DNA of 40,938 nt from Sedimentisphaerales bacterium (GTDB lineage: Bacteria > Planctomycetota > Phycisphaerae > Sedimentisphaerales > Anaerobacaceae). The translations under genes were made by a program, and so were the position numbers. Shown one piece after another: positions 26,877-36,395 of the stretch. Within the stretch, counting starts at the first letter, position 1; the number at the start of each line of letters is the position of its first letter. The stretch spans positions 1 through 40,938 of the forward strand of contig JARYLO010000011.1 in NCBI GenBank assembly GCA_029907605.1, written 5' to 3'. The notes below the pieces were generated by a model that saw nothing but the letters and a program-made list of their open reading frames with translations, searched no databases and was not told the origin of the DNA.

Positions 26877-29801
26877 ATGGGAAAAACGAAGATCCTTCTA
26901 GCACTGGTTGTAACCATCTTGACGGCGACCGCAGGATGGGCCAAGACACCTGCAGAGGCCATCCAGGAGGCCATCTTTGCAGAGGAGATAGAGGGAGACC
27001 TTGTCAAGGCAATGGGCCTGTATGATGGCCTGGTAGAGGATCAATCTGCCCCCAGGTCCTATCGGGCCCGGGCCTTGTATCGAAAGGCCAATTGCCAGTT
27101 GAAGGCACAGGACATGCCTGGCGCAATAGCCAGCCTGGAGCGGCTTGTGAAGGATTTTGAAGACCAGGCCGCTATCGTAGAGAAGGCCAGGCAGGTCCTT
27201 CAGGACCTGACATTGGTCGACCTGGCCTCATTCATGCCGCCCCAGACAATGCTGTACGTGGAGTTGGGTAGCCCTGGCAGGCAGATACAGACCATATTGA
27301 ACATGTTCAAGGGCACGCCCCTTGAGGACCCATTGGCCATGGTGGCAGGTACCCACGGGCAGGCTGATCAACTAGGACCGGAGCACATCCTGGCGAACCT
27401 ACTGAACCCCAGCATGATGGCCGAGTTCAAGAAGATCAGGGGCCTAGCCCTAGGTGTTGTTGCCACAGATCAGGGGCATCCAGCCTTTATCCTTGTCCTG
27501 TATCCAGGAAAGAGCGACGCGATCAGGGGGCTGCTGTTGGCCTTCCTGGGTGCAGCAGGGGTGAGGATCAAGCCTGTCGCTGGTATGGAGGCGGTGAGGA
27601 TCCGCGACAACATGCTATTTGCCTGCCACGATGAGAATGTGATCCTGATCTCAAATACACAGGGTCAGTTGGAATGGGCTGCAAGGCGCCATAAGGGATT
27701 GGCCCAGGAGCCTTCTCTTATCCAAAGTAACAAGTCCTTTGCGAGTCTATCCAAACAGGCCCGTCAGGATAGTGCCCTGACGGTCTGGGTCGACCTGGAT
27801 AAGGCAAGCAAGTATGCACAGAATCTCCCAGGGCTTGATGATGCCGTTAGGATGGGCGTTCTAGGCGGTCTGGTGGATGCAAATAGCCTTGAGGACCTGA
27901 CCGCTCAATTGGCTTTAAGGGCAGGTTCGGTGGAGCTAGGGCTCGGCCTTGGGTTCAAGGAAGGCAGTCGTTGCCTTGCCTATGACCTGGTACGCACGCC
28001 GCCACTGGACCATGCTGCGCTGATGGCCGTCCCTGCTGAGGCAATTGCGGTCTTGAGCGTTGCGTTTCCAGATCCCCAGTCGGGCCAGGCCAAGGCGACA
28101 CAAGAGAGGCTCGCGCAGCTTCCTGGGGCGGATATCGCCAGGGTTTTATTGGAGAAGGTCCGGCAGATCACGCTATTTGTCAAGCCTGAAGGACCATCCG
28201 AAACAAGGCCTGGGCCGCTGCCACCAGTTGCATATCATTTGGGCATGATTGTGACAAGCAGGTCAGCTGCCAAACAGGGGCCGTTGGCAAGGGACCTGGC
28301 TGATGCAGCGGCCTCTAATAAACTCCTGATCGCCAATGTAGGTGGGCTGATAGAGCTTGCAGGTGTGTACTTGGCCACAGGGCAAGATTCCGACAAGGCC
28401 CAGCAGGCCATAAGGCAATTGTCGCAGGTCTGCAAGGATACTACCCTCAAGGTCCGGACCGTTGAACAGGATAGACAGATCACCTTGAGTATCAGCCTGG
28501 ACCATATCCCACCGCTGAGGCAACTGTGGGGACCGATCGGGCAGATCGTCCAGTTGACCCGTGAATCTGCCTTGTATCTATCCTATCTTACTTCTGAGGA
28601 TGTCTTGGTCACAAAGGCCAGTACTGCACCGACGATCGATGGGGCGATTGACGAGGTCTGGTCAGGGGTAAAGGTCAATACCATCCAGAGGAGCTACTAT
28701 CGCAACATATCCGGCCTAATAGATTTTTCTGCCAGTTTCAGGTCAGTCTGGGATGCCAATGCTCTTTACTTGCTAGTCGAGGTCAGCGATGAAGACCTGC
28801 GGTCAGACTCTAGTCAGTACTGGCAGGATGACTGTGTGGAGATCTTCGTGGACCCAGACAACAGCAAGTCCAGTACCTATGGGCCTGATGATCTGCATTT
28901 CTACTTCGTATGGGGTCAGCCAGGCCGGATAGGCGAGGCCAGGCAGGATAGGACCAGTCATGTCAGATACGCCTTTGCCAAGACCGACAAGGGGTACAAC
29001 CTGGAGGTCTGTCTGCCGTGGACCACATTGGGCGTCAGGCCCACCCCAGGTACATCCATTGGCCTGGAGGTCCAGGTCAACGACGACGATGACGGCGGTG
29101 ATCGAGACCACAAGGTCGGGTGGAATGCAAGGCAGGACAATGCATGGGAAGACCCATCGACCTTCGGCAATGCATATCTGGCTGGGCTTGTTGCGTGGTG
29201 GAGACTGGATGAGAAGAGCGGTGACAAGGCATACGATTCGTCGGGTAATGGCCAGATGGTCACGTTACATGGGGACCCGGTTTGGATGCCATCAGACGGC
29301 AAGATAGGAGGGGCCCTTGCGTTGGATGGTATAGATGATTGGGTTGAGACCGGATACGCGACTGACCTGCCTTACTGGACCGTTGCGGTTTGGGTTAGAA
29401 GTCCTGCTAGCCCGACAGATGACAAGCCAAGCGGGCCTGTGCATCGCGAGAGGAACTTCCAGATAAATTGGAACCATGTACTGGCATACATGAGGGGTGC
29501 GGCTGGCGTGTATGTGGGCGACCGGTGGTACTCAGCCAGCTTTGGCCAGCTACAGGCAGAGACCTGGTACCACCTTGTGGCCACCTTTGAGGGCCAGACC
29601 CTAAAGGCCTACAGGGATGGTGCCCTGATCACCGCTACCAGGCTTGAGCAACCCGGCAAGCCGGACCATGAGGCTGCTACAATGAAGCTAGGTAGGCATG
29701 CCGCCGAGCCGTACTTCTTCAGGGGGATCATAGATGATGTCAGGATCTATAGCTATGCCCTCAGCGACGGCCAGGTGCAGGATTTGTATAATAATCGGTA
29801 A
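26877..29801 (+). CDS. Large secreted protein with CBM9-like and LamG domains
   Basis: A 974-residue exported protein. Residues 1-22 form a signal peptide. Residues about 25-115 look like TPR repeats ('YRARALYRKANCQLKAQDMPGAIASLERLVK'-type helices, shown here only in part). A long alpha/beta region (about 120-560) resembles DUF3352-type proteins ('MLYVELGSPGRQIQTILNMF'). A CBM9-like domain follows (about 575-770: 'APTIDGAIDEVW', 'DDCVEIFVD', 'YNLEVCLPWTTLG'). A LamG/concanavalin-like domain closes it (about 770-974: 'LVAWWRLDEKSG', 'YDSSGNG', 'IDDVRIYSYALSDGQVQDLY'). CBM9 and LamG suggest glycan binding at the cell surface. The ATG at 26877 fits the signal peptide; the frame extends 12 codons upstream. 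A tandem stop, TAATAG, ends it. Confidence 0.82.
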   Translation: MGKTKILLALVVTILTATAGWAKTPAEAIQEAIFAEEIEGDLVKAMGLYDGLVEDQSAPRSYRARALYRKANCQLKAQDMPGAIASLERLVKDFEDQAAIVEKARQVLQDLTLVDLASFMPPQTMLYVELGSPGRQIQTILNMFKGTPLEDPLAMVAGTHGQADQLGPEHILANLLNPSMMAEFKKIRGLALGVVATDQGHPAFILVLYPGKSDAIRGLLLAFLGAAGVRIKPVAGMEAVRIRDNMLFACHDENVILISNTQGQLEWAARRHKGLAQEPSLIQSNKSFASLSKQARQDSALTVWVDLDKASKYAQNLPGLDDAVRMGVLGGLVDANSLEDLTAQLALRAGSVELGLGLGFKEGSRCLAYDLVRTPPLDHAALMAVPAEAIAVLSVAFPDPQSGQAKATQERLAQLPGADIARVLLEKVRQITLFVKPEGPSETRPGPLPPVAYHLGMIVTSRSAAKQGPLARDLADAAASNKLLIANVGGLIELAGVYLATGQDSDKAQQAIRQLSQVCKDTTLKVRTVEQDRQITLSISLDHIPPLRQLWGPIGQIVQLTRESALYLSYLTSEDVLVTKASTAPTIDGAIDEVWSGVKVNTIQRSYYRNISGLIDFSASFRSVWDANALYLLVEVSDEDLRSDSSQYWQDDCVEIFVDPDNSKSSTYGPDDLHFYFVWGQPGRIGEARQDRTSHVRYAFAKTDKGYNLEVCLPWTTLGVRPTPGTSIGLEVQVNDDDDGGDRDHKVGWNARQDNAWEDPSTFGNAYLAGLVAWWRLDEKSGDKAYDSSGNGQMVTLHGDPVWMPSDGKIGGALALDGIDDWVETGYATDLPYWTVAVWVRSPASPTDDKPSGPVHRERNFQINWNHVLAYMRGAAGVYVGDRWYSASFGQLQAETWYHLVATFEGQTLKAYRDGALITATRLEQPGKPDHEAATMKLGRHAAEPYFFRGIIDDVRIYSYALSDGQVQDLYNNR

Positions 29802-29867
29802 TAGCTCAAGATTAAGGGGACGTAGGTCACGATAGGCCCAGGCCTAACCACGGATAGGCACAGATGG

Positions 29868-31851
29868 GTGGTGTGGCTGCCATTGGTGGTGGTCACACTG
29901 CCCACCGTCTGCCTACTATGGTTCATGCAGCAGGCGGTCCGAAATGAACGCTTGGCGGTCAAGCAACGGCTGATAGAGCTCTATGGCCAGACCGCCGCGC
30001 GGGCCAGATCCGAGATGGAGCAGTATTGGGTGGGGCTGTCTGAGCGGCTGTCACATGATTTGCCCGAGGAAGGTCCTGCAGCATTCAAGCAGATAGTGTT
30101 GCGTCGCAAGGGGGAGGGACCTGCTGAGATGAGGTCTGCGGTCATCCTCGGACCTGATGGCCGGATTGTCTATCCGACGATCCTCTCAGGGTCAGTCCAG
30201 AGGGCTGTTGAGCAGGACCAGGTGCTATTGGAGGTCATGCAGGTAGAGTATGTCCTGAAGGACTATATGCAGGCAGCTAGGCTTTACAAGTACCTGGCTA
30301 AAACCAGCCCAGATCCCAACATTCGACTTGCGGCCGCAGCCGGGGCAGCAAGGTGCCTAAATGCAATTGGCGATCTGCAAGGCCTAGTGGATCCTGTCTT
30401 GAGTGTCACGGATTCAGTAAGACTGACTGCCGATACGGCCGAGTACGTATTTGGCTTAAGGCTGAGGGCCCTGGAGGTCATGGCAGATATGTCCATTGTG
30501 GGCCTCGAGCAGCAGTTCGCCAGCATCCTGGGTCTTGCACTTGATTACGATGAAAACCTGCTGCCTTCATCCACAAGGGCCCTTGGTGCTTGGCAGGTTG
30601 ATTAGGTTGGTAGGCCGTATCCCAGGGGCAGATGCGGCATATCTGCAACCATTGGACGATGCAAGGGCCTTACTTGATGCAGAACGGGTTGGCATACAGA
30701 TCGTTGAATTACTGGGTAGGCCTGGGCATGGATTGGCAGCCATTGCCGCTAGACAGCAAGGTGATGTCTTTGGCCTTCAAGATGAGGGTCTGTTGGGTTG
30801 GGTCTTGAGGCATGACAAAGGTTGGTTTGTGGCGATCATGGATCGCCGATCGTTCATTCAGTGGGTCAGGGGTTTCTTGTCTGAGAGGTTGCCTGCAGAG
30901 ATAGCCGTCAGGATCACAGACGAAAAGGGCAGGTCGGATGGTCCTATGGTCGGCAATGAGGTCATGGTTGCTGCCATGCCTGCCTGTGGACTGTGGCCTG
31001 GGTGGAAGGTGGAGTTCTGCATGATGCCTGATATCCCATCCCTGGTTGCTGCACGCAGGCAGCAGGGCCTCTATATCTGGATCGGGACCCTGGTCATCGT
31101 CTTGAGCATAGTTGCTGGGGCGGTCACCACACAGGCAGTTAGGGGTCAGGCCAGACTCAATAGGCTCAAGAATGATTTCATTGCCACGGTTGCGCACGAG
31201 CTGAAGACCCCACTTGCATCCATGAGGCTCCTGGTGGATACCCTTTTGGAAGGCACGGTACAGCATCAGGAGGATGTCAGGCAATACCTGACATTGATTG
31301 CCAATGAGAACCTTCGCCTCAGCGGGTTGGTCGACAAGTTCCTGACATTCTCCAGGATGGAGAGGAATAGGTTCGCATTCAACATGGGCCCAGTAGATCC
31401 TAACCTATTGGTACACAAGGCATTGGATACGATAGGCCCTAAGTGGAACCATGCAAGAGTACAGATACACTTGGAACTGCAACCAGATCTGCCCAAGGTT
31501 TATGCAGATCTCGATGGCATGATCACCGTGCTAGTCAACCTGCTTGATAATGCCTACAAGTACACAGGTGATGAAAAGAGGATTACCTTGCGCACAAGTA
31601 GGCAAGGTGATAATATCGAGATATCGGTATGCGACAACGGGATAGGTATACCCAGACGGGCCCTGCGGCGGATATTCGACAGGTTCTACCAGGTGGATAT
31701 GTCGCTTGGCCGCCAGGCAGGTGGCTGTGGCCTGGGCCTGGCCATAGTCAGGTTTATTGTCAGTGCACATAAGGGCAAGGTCATTGTCCGTAGCAGGCCT
31801 GGCCAGGGCAGCACCTTTACAGTGAGGTTGCCTATATGGAGACCGTCTTGA
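29868..31851 (+). pseudogene. PhoR-type sensor histidine kinase, frameshifted
   Basis: The first frame has an N-terminal membrane helix ('LPLVVVTLPTVCLLWFMQQ') and part of an extracytoplasmic sensor, ending at TAG 30603-30605. The +1 frame then carries on without loss: 'GRLIRLVGRIPGADAAYL', the second membrane helix ('WIGTLVIVLSIVAGAVTT'), the HisKA box with its phospho-His ('FIATVAHELKTPLASMRLL'), N box 'NLLDNAYKYTG', G1 'CDNGIGIP' and G2 'GLGLAIV'. One extra base near 30580-30595 explains it. The start is also odd: AAGGGG (29816-29821) precedes ACG at 29829, which could be a mutated ATG; the first standard start is GTG 29868. The regulator gene overlaps the 3' end by 16 bases. Confidence 0.8.
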
Positions 31852-32517
31852 TCATCGAGGATGAGCCTGCCATGCTGCGAGGCCTTGAGGACAACTTCAG
31901 GGCCAATGGCTTCAGTGTCATCACTGCATCTGATGGAGAGAGCGGGCTTAGCAAGGCATTGGATGCACAGGTGGATCTGATCATCCTGGATATCATGCTG
32001 CCCAAGATCAATGGCTATGAGATCTGTCAGATCCTTCGTAAGAAGGGGATAGGGGTGCCGATCATCATGCTGACCGCCAAGTCCGAGGAGTCTGACATCG
32101 TCTTGGGCCTCAATCTTGGTGCTGATGACTATGTCACAAAGCCGTTCAGTATAAGGCAGTTGTTGGCCAGGGCCTCTGCCCTCCTGCGAAGGACCAAGCA
32201 GCAGGGCCCTGCTGTATATAGCTTCGGTCCATATGTGCTGGATATTCAGGCCATGAGGTTGACCTGCAATGGTAATGATGTGGTATTGTCGCCAAAGGAG
32301 TTCAGGTTGCTGGAGTTCTTCGTGACCCATGCGGGCCGTGCCTTGACCAGGGACCAGATACTAAATGCGGTCTGGGGCTATGACAGCCCTTCAGGTCCAA
32401 GGTGTGTGGACAGGTTTGTAACCACCTTGCGTCAAAAGGTAGAGCCAGACCCCATCGAGGCCTATCTACATACGTACCATCCGTGACGTTGGCTATAGGT
32501 TTGAGCCGCAGACCTGA
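31836..32517 (+). pseudogene. OmpR/PhoB-type response regulator with a C-terminal frameshift
   Basis: The receiver domain is intact: acidic pair 'LIIEDEPAM', phospho-acceptor Asp in 'DLIILDIMLPKINGYE', and Lys in 'YVTKPFSIRQL'. The winged-helix domain runs well up to 'DRFVTTLRQKVEPDPIEAYLHT', then the frame ends at TGA 32484-32486. The expected final wing ('IRDVGYRFEPQT') is present in the +1 frame, ending at 32517. CTACATACGTACCATCCG would become in frame by removing ACGT (giving CTACATACCATCCG), so a four-base insertion is the simplest cause. As it stands, the product lacks the last beta-hairpin wing, which normally touches the DNA minor groove, so binding is probably weakened. Confidence 0.75.
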
Positions 32518-32581
32518 TCACCTCTATAAGGCAGAAGGGCCTAGGCATGTCCAGGTAACTGCATATCCCACAAGAAAATTA

Positions 32582-32610
32582 TTGACTTGTCCGAACACCA
32601 AGGCTAAATA
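32582..32610 (+). promoter_or_regulatory. Strong promoter of the oxygen-defence operon
   Basis: TTGACT (32582-32587), exactly 17 bases, then TAAATA (32605-32610), some 56 bases before the rubrerythrin start. The region is clearly richer in A and T than its surroundings. Confidence 0.65.
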
Positions 32611-32623
32611 GTAATTAATACTA
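32609..32623. promoter_or_regulatory. PerR/Fur-like operator overlapping the -10
   Basis: TAGTAATTAATACTA is a 7-1-7 inverted repeat (TAGTAAT / AATACTA, six of seven positions match) covering the end of the -10 and the probable transcription start. The 7-1-7 layout and AT content are those of PerR boxes (TTATAAT-N-ATTATAA). The genes behind it are classic PerR-controlled functions. No perR gene is present in the window. Confidence 0.5.
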
Positions 32624-32666
32624 CTTAGGTTAGACTAGGACAAGACAATATGGAAAGGAACAAATC

Positions 32667-33239
32667 ATGGGATTGAAAGGCACGCAGACAGAAAGGAATA
32701 TATTGACCGCATTTGCAGGTGAATCCCAGGCCAGGAACCGATATGATATGTTTGCCAGGCAGGCAAGCAAGGAAGGGTTCGAGCAGATCGCAGAGATATT
32801 TGCCCAGACCGCTGAGCATGAAAGGCAGCATGCAAAACAGCTATTCTCCCTGCTTGAGGGTGGTGAGGTCCAGATCACCGCCGCATTCCCTGCAGGGGTA
32901 GTTGGGTCTACATTGGAGAACCTCAAGGCCGCTGCCGCAGGCGAGCACTACGAGAACAGCATCATGTACCCTGAGTTTGCAAAGGTGGCAGACAAGGAGG
33001 GACTTGAAAAGGTGGCAGCACTGTTTAGATTGATCATGATCTCTGAGATCAGACACGAGAACAGGTACCTGGCACTTGCCCGGAATATAGAAGATGGCAA
33101 GGTATTTACAAAGGATAGGCCTGTGCGATGGGTCTGCCGCAAATGTGGATATGTGCATGAAGGGATCAGTGCGCCAAAGGTTTGTCCACTTTGTCAGCAT
33201 CCTCAGGCTTACTTTGAGTTAGATCAAGCAAACTACTAG
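32667..33239 (+). CDS. rbr: Rubrerythrin
   Basis: A 190-residue cytoplasmic peroxidase that reduces hydrogen peroxide at a diiron site. The four-helix domain has the metal ligands in 'AGESQARNRYDMFA', 'AEHERQHAKQLF', 'GEHYENSIMYPEFA' and 'SEIRHENRYLALA'. The C-terminal rubredoxin domain has its two Cys pairs, 'CRKCGY' and 'CPLC', holding one iron. AAAGGA precedes the ATG. It is the first gene of an operon that runs to 37878. Confidence 0.96.
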   Translation: MGLKGTQTERNILTAFAGESQARNRYDMFARQASKEGFEQIAEIFAQTAEHERQHAKQLFSLLEGGEVQITAAFPAGVVGSTLENLKAAAAGEHYENSIMYPEFAKVADKEGLEKVAALFRLIMISEIRHENRYLALARNIEDGKVFTKDRPVRWVCRKCGYVHEGISAPKVCPLCQHPQAYFELDQANY

Positions 33240-33267
33240 GTTAGCCCATCTTGAGAAAGGACTTTTT

Positions 33268-33798
33268 ATGCAGGAAAGAAGGGCGGCAATAACCTTCAAG
33301 GGCAGGCCCATGACGCTGGTAGGTCGAGAGGTCTCTATAGGCCAGATTGGGCCTGATGCGGTGCTGGTGGCAGATGACCTCTCGGACCGGGCCTTATCTG
33401 CCTACAAGGGCAAGGTGGTCATCATATCTGCGGTCCCATCCTTGGACACACCTGTGTGCGACCTCCAGACCAGGACCTTCAACCAGAAGGTCCAGGGGCT
33501 TGGCAGCGATGTAATCGTGTTGACCATCAGCATGGATCTTCCTTTTGCCCAGAGGCGATGGTGCGGTAGCAGTGGCCTTCCTGGTGTACTTACCTTGTCA
33601 GATCATAGGGATGCTGCGTTTGGCCTGGCCTATGGTGTCTTGATCAAGGAGCTGAGGCTGTTGGCAAGGTCGGTCTTTGTCCTGGACAAGCCTGGTATCA
33701 TCCGGTATATCCAGATCGTGCCGGAGGTGACAGACCAGCCCGATTATGCAGCTGCCTTGAAGGTGGCCTCTGGTCTGGCTGGGAAAGGCAGCGGTTAG
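33268..33798 (+). CDS. tpx: Thiol peroxidase
   Basis: A 176-residue atypical 2-Cys peroxiredoxin (Tpx) that reduces hydroperoxides. The peroxidatic Cys is C64 ('SLDTPVCDLQTRTFNQ') and the resolving Cys is C99 ('DLPFAQRRWCGSSGL'). The C-terminal 'EVTDQPDYAAAL' matches the family. Thioredoxin is the usual reductant, and no thioredoxin gene is nearby. AAGGA lies six bases before the ATG. It is the second gene of the defence operon, 28 bases after rubrerythrin. Confidence 0.94.
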   Translation: MQERRAAITFKGRPMTLVGREVSIGQIGPDAVLVADDLSDRALSAYKGKVVIISAVPSLDTPVCDLQTRTFNQKVQGLGSDVIVLTISMDLPFAQRRWCGSSGLPGVLTLSDHRDAAFGLAYGVLIKELRLLARSVFVLDKPGIIRYIQIVPEVTDQPDYAAALKVASGLAGKGSG

Positions 33799-33817
33799 AC
33801 TTTTAAGGGGTCAGGAT

Positions 33818-34999
33818 ATGCGGCAGTTAAGGCCAGATGTATACGAGGTTGGGGCCATAGACTGGGACCGAAGGCTTTTTGATGAGCTGATCCCACTACC
33901 TGATGGGACTAGTTACAATGCATATCTGATCAAGGGTTCTGAGAAGATCGCACTGCTCGATACAGTAGACCCTACAAAGACCGATGTCTTGGTGGGAAAC
34001 CTGGTCAGTGCTGGTATAGACCATCTTGATTACATAGTTGCCCATCATGGCGAGCAGGACCATTCTGGTTCTATCCCGGATGTACTGACGATCTATCCCG
34101 ATGCCAAGGTGGTGGTCAACCAGAAATGTAAGGACCTACTTGTCAGCCATCTGCACATAGAAGAGGATAGGTTCTTGGTCATCACAGATGGGCAGACCCT
34201 ATCCTTAGGCAACAAGACCCTCAGGTTCATGGACATACCCTGGGTTCACTGGCCTGAGACATTTGCGACATATCTGGTAGAGGATAGGATCCTTTTCCCA
34301 TGCGATATGTTTGGTTCGCACCTTGCCACTAGCAGTCTGTTTGTGGATGATTGGCCAACCGTGGAGAGGGCGGCCAAGAGGTATTATGCGGAGATCATGA
34401 TGCCATTTAGATCGTATATCCGCAAACACCTGGCAAGGTTTGCGGGCATACAGATAGAACTCATTGCACCTAGCCATGGGCCTGTGTATGACAAGCCTGG
34501 GCTGATAATGGATGTATATGCAGACTGGTCCAGTGATCGGGTCAAGAACGAGGTGGTCCTGGCCTTTGTCTCGATGCACAATAGCACAAGGCGGATGGTA
34601 TCACACCTGATCGAGGTCTTGATGGACCTAGGCATAACGGTCAGGCCGTTCAACCTTTCGAGGACCGACATAGGTGAATTGGCCATGGCCTTGGTTGATG
34701 CGGCAACACTGGTCCTGGCCACGCCTACCGTCTTGGTTGGGCCACACCCGTTGGCTGCATATGCAGCGACCTTGGCCAATGCCCTCCGCCCAAAGACCAG
34801 GTTTGCCTCTATCGTATGCAGCTACGGGTGGGGCGGCAAGGCGATCGAGCAATTGCAAGGCCTTATGGGCAATCTGAAGGTGGAGCTGATAGATCCTGTG
34901 TTGGTAAAGGGGCTGCCCAGGGATGAGGACTATCTTGCCCTGGACCGAATGGCCCAACAGATCCTGGACAAGCACAAACAGGCCGGTATTGTTCAATAG
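33818..34999 (+). CDS. fprA: A-type flavoprotein (flavodiiron oxygen reductase)
   Basis: A 393-residue flavodiiron protein that reduces oxygen to water (or nitric oxide to nitrous oxide) in the cytoplasm. The metallo-beta-lactamase-like domain has the diiron ligands H77-x-E79-x-D81-H82, then H144, D163 and H220, a full set. The flavodoxin domain (about 250-393) binds FMN: 'LAFVSMHNSTRRMVSHLIE', 'LATPTVLVGPHP' and 'SYGWGGKAIEQL'. There is no C-terminal rubredoxin or NAD(P)H domain, so it needs an outside electron donor, probably a rubredoxin-like centre or the reductase at 36395. Confidence 0.95.
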   Translation: MRQLRPDVYEVGAIDWDRRLFDELIPLPDGTSYNAYLIKGSEKIALLDTVDPTKTDVLVGNLVSAGIDHLDYIVAHHGEQDHSGSIPDVLTIYPDAKVVVNQKCKDLLVSHLHIEEDRFLVITDGQTLSLGNKTLRFMDIPWVHWPETFATYLVEDRILFPCDMFGSHLATSSLFVDDWPTVERAAKRYYAEIMMPFRSYIRKHLARFAGIQIELIAPSHGPVYDKPGLIMDVYADWSSDRVKNEVVLAFVSMHNSTRRMVSHLIEVLMDLGITVRPFNLSRTDIGELAMALVDAATLVLATPTVLVGPHPLAAYAATLANALRPKTRFASIVCSYGWGGKAIEQLQGLMGNLKVELIDPVLVKGLPRDEDYLALDRMAQQILDKHKQAGIVQ

Positions 35000-35012
35000 A
35001 AAGGAGTGAAAC

Positions 35013-35387
35013 ATGACGGCAAATATGCAGATCTACAAGTGTATGGTATGTGGCAATATTGTGGAGGTGGTACATCCTGGGTCAGGTGAGCTTGTCTGCT
35101 GCGGCCAGCCCATGAAGCTGATGGTGGAAAACACCGTGGATGCCTCAAAGGAAAAGCACGTACCGGTGATCGAGAAGATGGCCGGCGGCTACAAGGTCAA
35201 GGTAGGCAGTGTTGCCCATCCGATGGAGGCAGCACACTACATAGAGTGGATAGAGCTGACTGCAGATGGCAGGGTCTACAAGCAATTCCTCAAGCCTGGA
35301 GACAAACCTGAGGCTGTCTTTATGATAGAGGCCAAGTCTGTCAGCGCACGCGAGTACTGCAACATACATGGGCTTTGGAAAGGGTAG
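35013..35387 (+). CDS. dfx: Desulfoferrodoxin (2Fe superoxide reductase)
   Basis: A 124-residue superoxide reductase that turns superoxide into peroxide without making oxygen. The N-terminal desulforedoxin centre is complete (C10, C13, C29, C30). The catalytic iron ligands are present: H49, H69, H75, H119 and C116 ('EYCNIHGLW'). The Lys beside H49 ('KEKHVP') is the usual substrate-guiding residue. GAAAGGAG before the ATG is one of the best ribosome sites in the window. The peroxide made would be removed by rubrerythrin and Tpx. Confidence 0.96.
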   Translation: MTANMQIYKCMVCGNIVEVVHPGSGELVCCGQPMKLMVENTVDASKEKHVPVIEKMAGGYKVKVGSVAHPMEAAHYIEWIELTADGRVYKQFLKPGDKPEAVFMIEAKSVSAREYCNIHGLWKG

Positions 35388-35390
35388 GAG

Positions 35391-35888
35391 ATGATTAGCA
35401 AAAAGATCCAGGATGCCTTCAATGCCCAGTTCAATGCAGAGACCTACTCTGCCTATCTCTATTGGTCCATGTCTGCAGCCCTTGAGAACATGGGGCTTGG
35501 CGGTTTTGCTCACTGGATGCGGGTCCAGGCAAAAGAGGAGCTAGGCCATGCGCAGAGGTTCTATGATCACATCATTGCCAGGGGAGGTCAGGTCAGGTTT
35601 GCAGCTATAGCTTGCCCACCTTCACAGTGGCAGGACGTGATGGCCATGATGGCAGATACACTTGCGCACGAGAAAAAGGTCACTAGCTCTATCCATGACC
35701 TGATGGACCTTGCCTTGACAGAGAAGGACCATGCCGCAGTGGTCTTCCTGCAGTGGTTCGTAAACGAGCAGGTGGAAGAAGAGGCCAATGTCCAGCAGAT
35801 CATACAGCGACTGGAGATGGCCGGTCAGTCAAAGGGCGCGATACTCATGTTGGATCATCAGATGGCCTCCAGGAAGGCCGATAGCTGA
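35391..35888 (+). CDS. ftn: Ferritin (non-haem)
   Basis: A 165-residue bacterial ferritin that oxidises and stores iron in a 24-mer shell. The ferroxidase ligands are in 'FNAETYSAYLYWSMSAALE', 'KEELGHAQRFYDHI' and 'WFVNEQVEEEANVQQII'. It lies three bases after dfx and is clearly translated with it. Removing free iron limits Fenton chemistry, in keeping with the operon. Confidence 0.95.
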   Translation: MISKKIQDAFNAQFNAETYSAYLYWSMSAALENMGLGGFAHWMRVQAKEELGHAQRFYDHIIARGGQVRFAAIACPPSQWQDVMAMMADTLAHEKKVTSSIHDLMDLALTEKDHAAVVFLQWFVNEQVEEEANVQQIIQRLEMAGQSKGAILMLDHQMASRKADS

Positions 35889-35903
35889 TCAAGGAGAAGG
35901 ACC

Positions 35904-36395
35904 GTGGGCATCACATTCAACGTAGATGAGATACTCCAGATCGCCGAGCATATAGAACGCAATGCAGGCAGGTTCTACAGGCGGGCTGCTGCTAAGGCGA
36001 GGGATTCCTCTATGAAGACCCTCTTTGAGGACCTAGCGGTCATGGAAGATGGGCATGCAGAGGTCTTTTCTGCCATGCGCGGAAGGCTCACCGAGCAGCA
36101 GAAGGAGCCGACCGTCTTTGACCCGGATGATCAGATAGGTCTGTATCTTCAGGCCATGGCAGATGGAAAGGGCTATGAGGGTAAGCTCAGCCCAGACCAG
36201 GAGCTTACAGGCCGTGAGACTGCAGAGCAGGTCCTGAACATTGCCCTGCGCGCAGAGCACAATAGTGTTGTGTTCTATGTAGGCCTGAAGGCCTTGGTCA
36301 GGGGCGATCAGGCAGAGGCCCAGGTCGAAAAGATCATCCAGGAGGAGATGGGGCATATAGCTACCCTGTATAGGAGGCTGATCTCTCTTGCCTGA
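35904..36395 (+). CDS. Rubrerythrin-like diiron protein without rubredoxin
   Basis: A 163-residue ferritin-like protein. Its helices carry E-x6-Y and E-x2-H patterns: 'EHIERNAGRFYRRAAAKA', 'MEDGHAEVFSAM', 'RAEHNSVVFYVGL' and 'IIQEEMGHIATLYRRL'. This fits the rubrerythrin-related family often found with ferritins; no rubredoxin domain is present. It could be an oxidase, a peroxidase or an iron chaperone. It starts with GTG, supported by AGGAGAAGG. Its stop overlaps the reductase start by one base (TGATG). Confidence 0.85.
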   Translation: MGITFNVDEILQIAEHIERNAGRFYRRAAAKARDSSMKTLFEDLAVMEDGHAEVFSAMRGRLTEQQKEPTVFDPDDQIGLYLQAMADGKGYEGKLSPDQELTGRETAEQVLNIALRAEHNSVVFYVGLKALVRGDQAEAQVEKIIQEEMGHIATLYRRLISLA

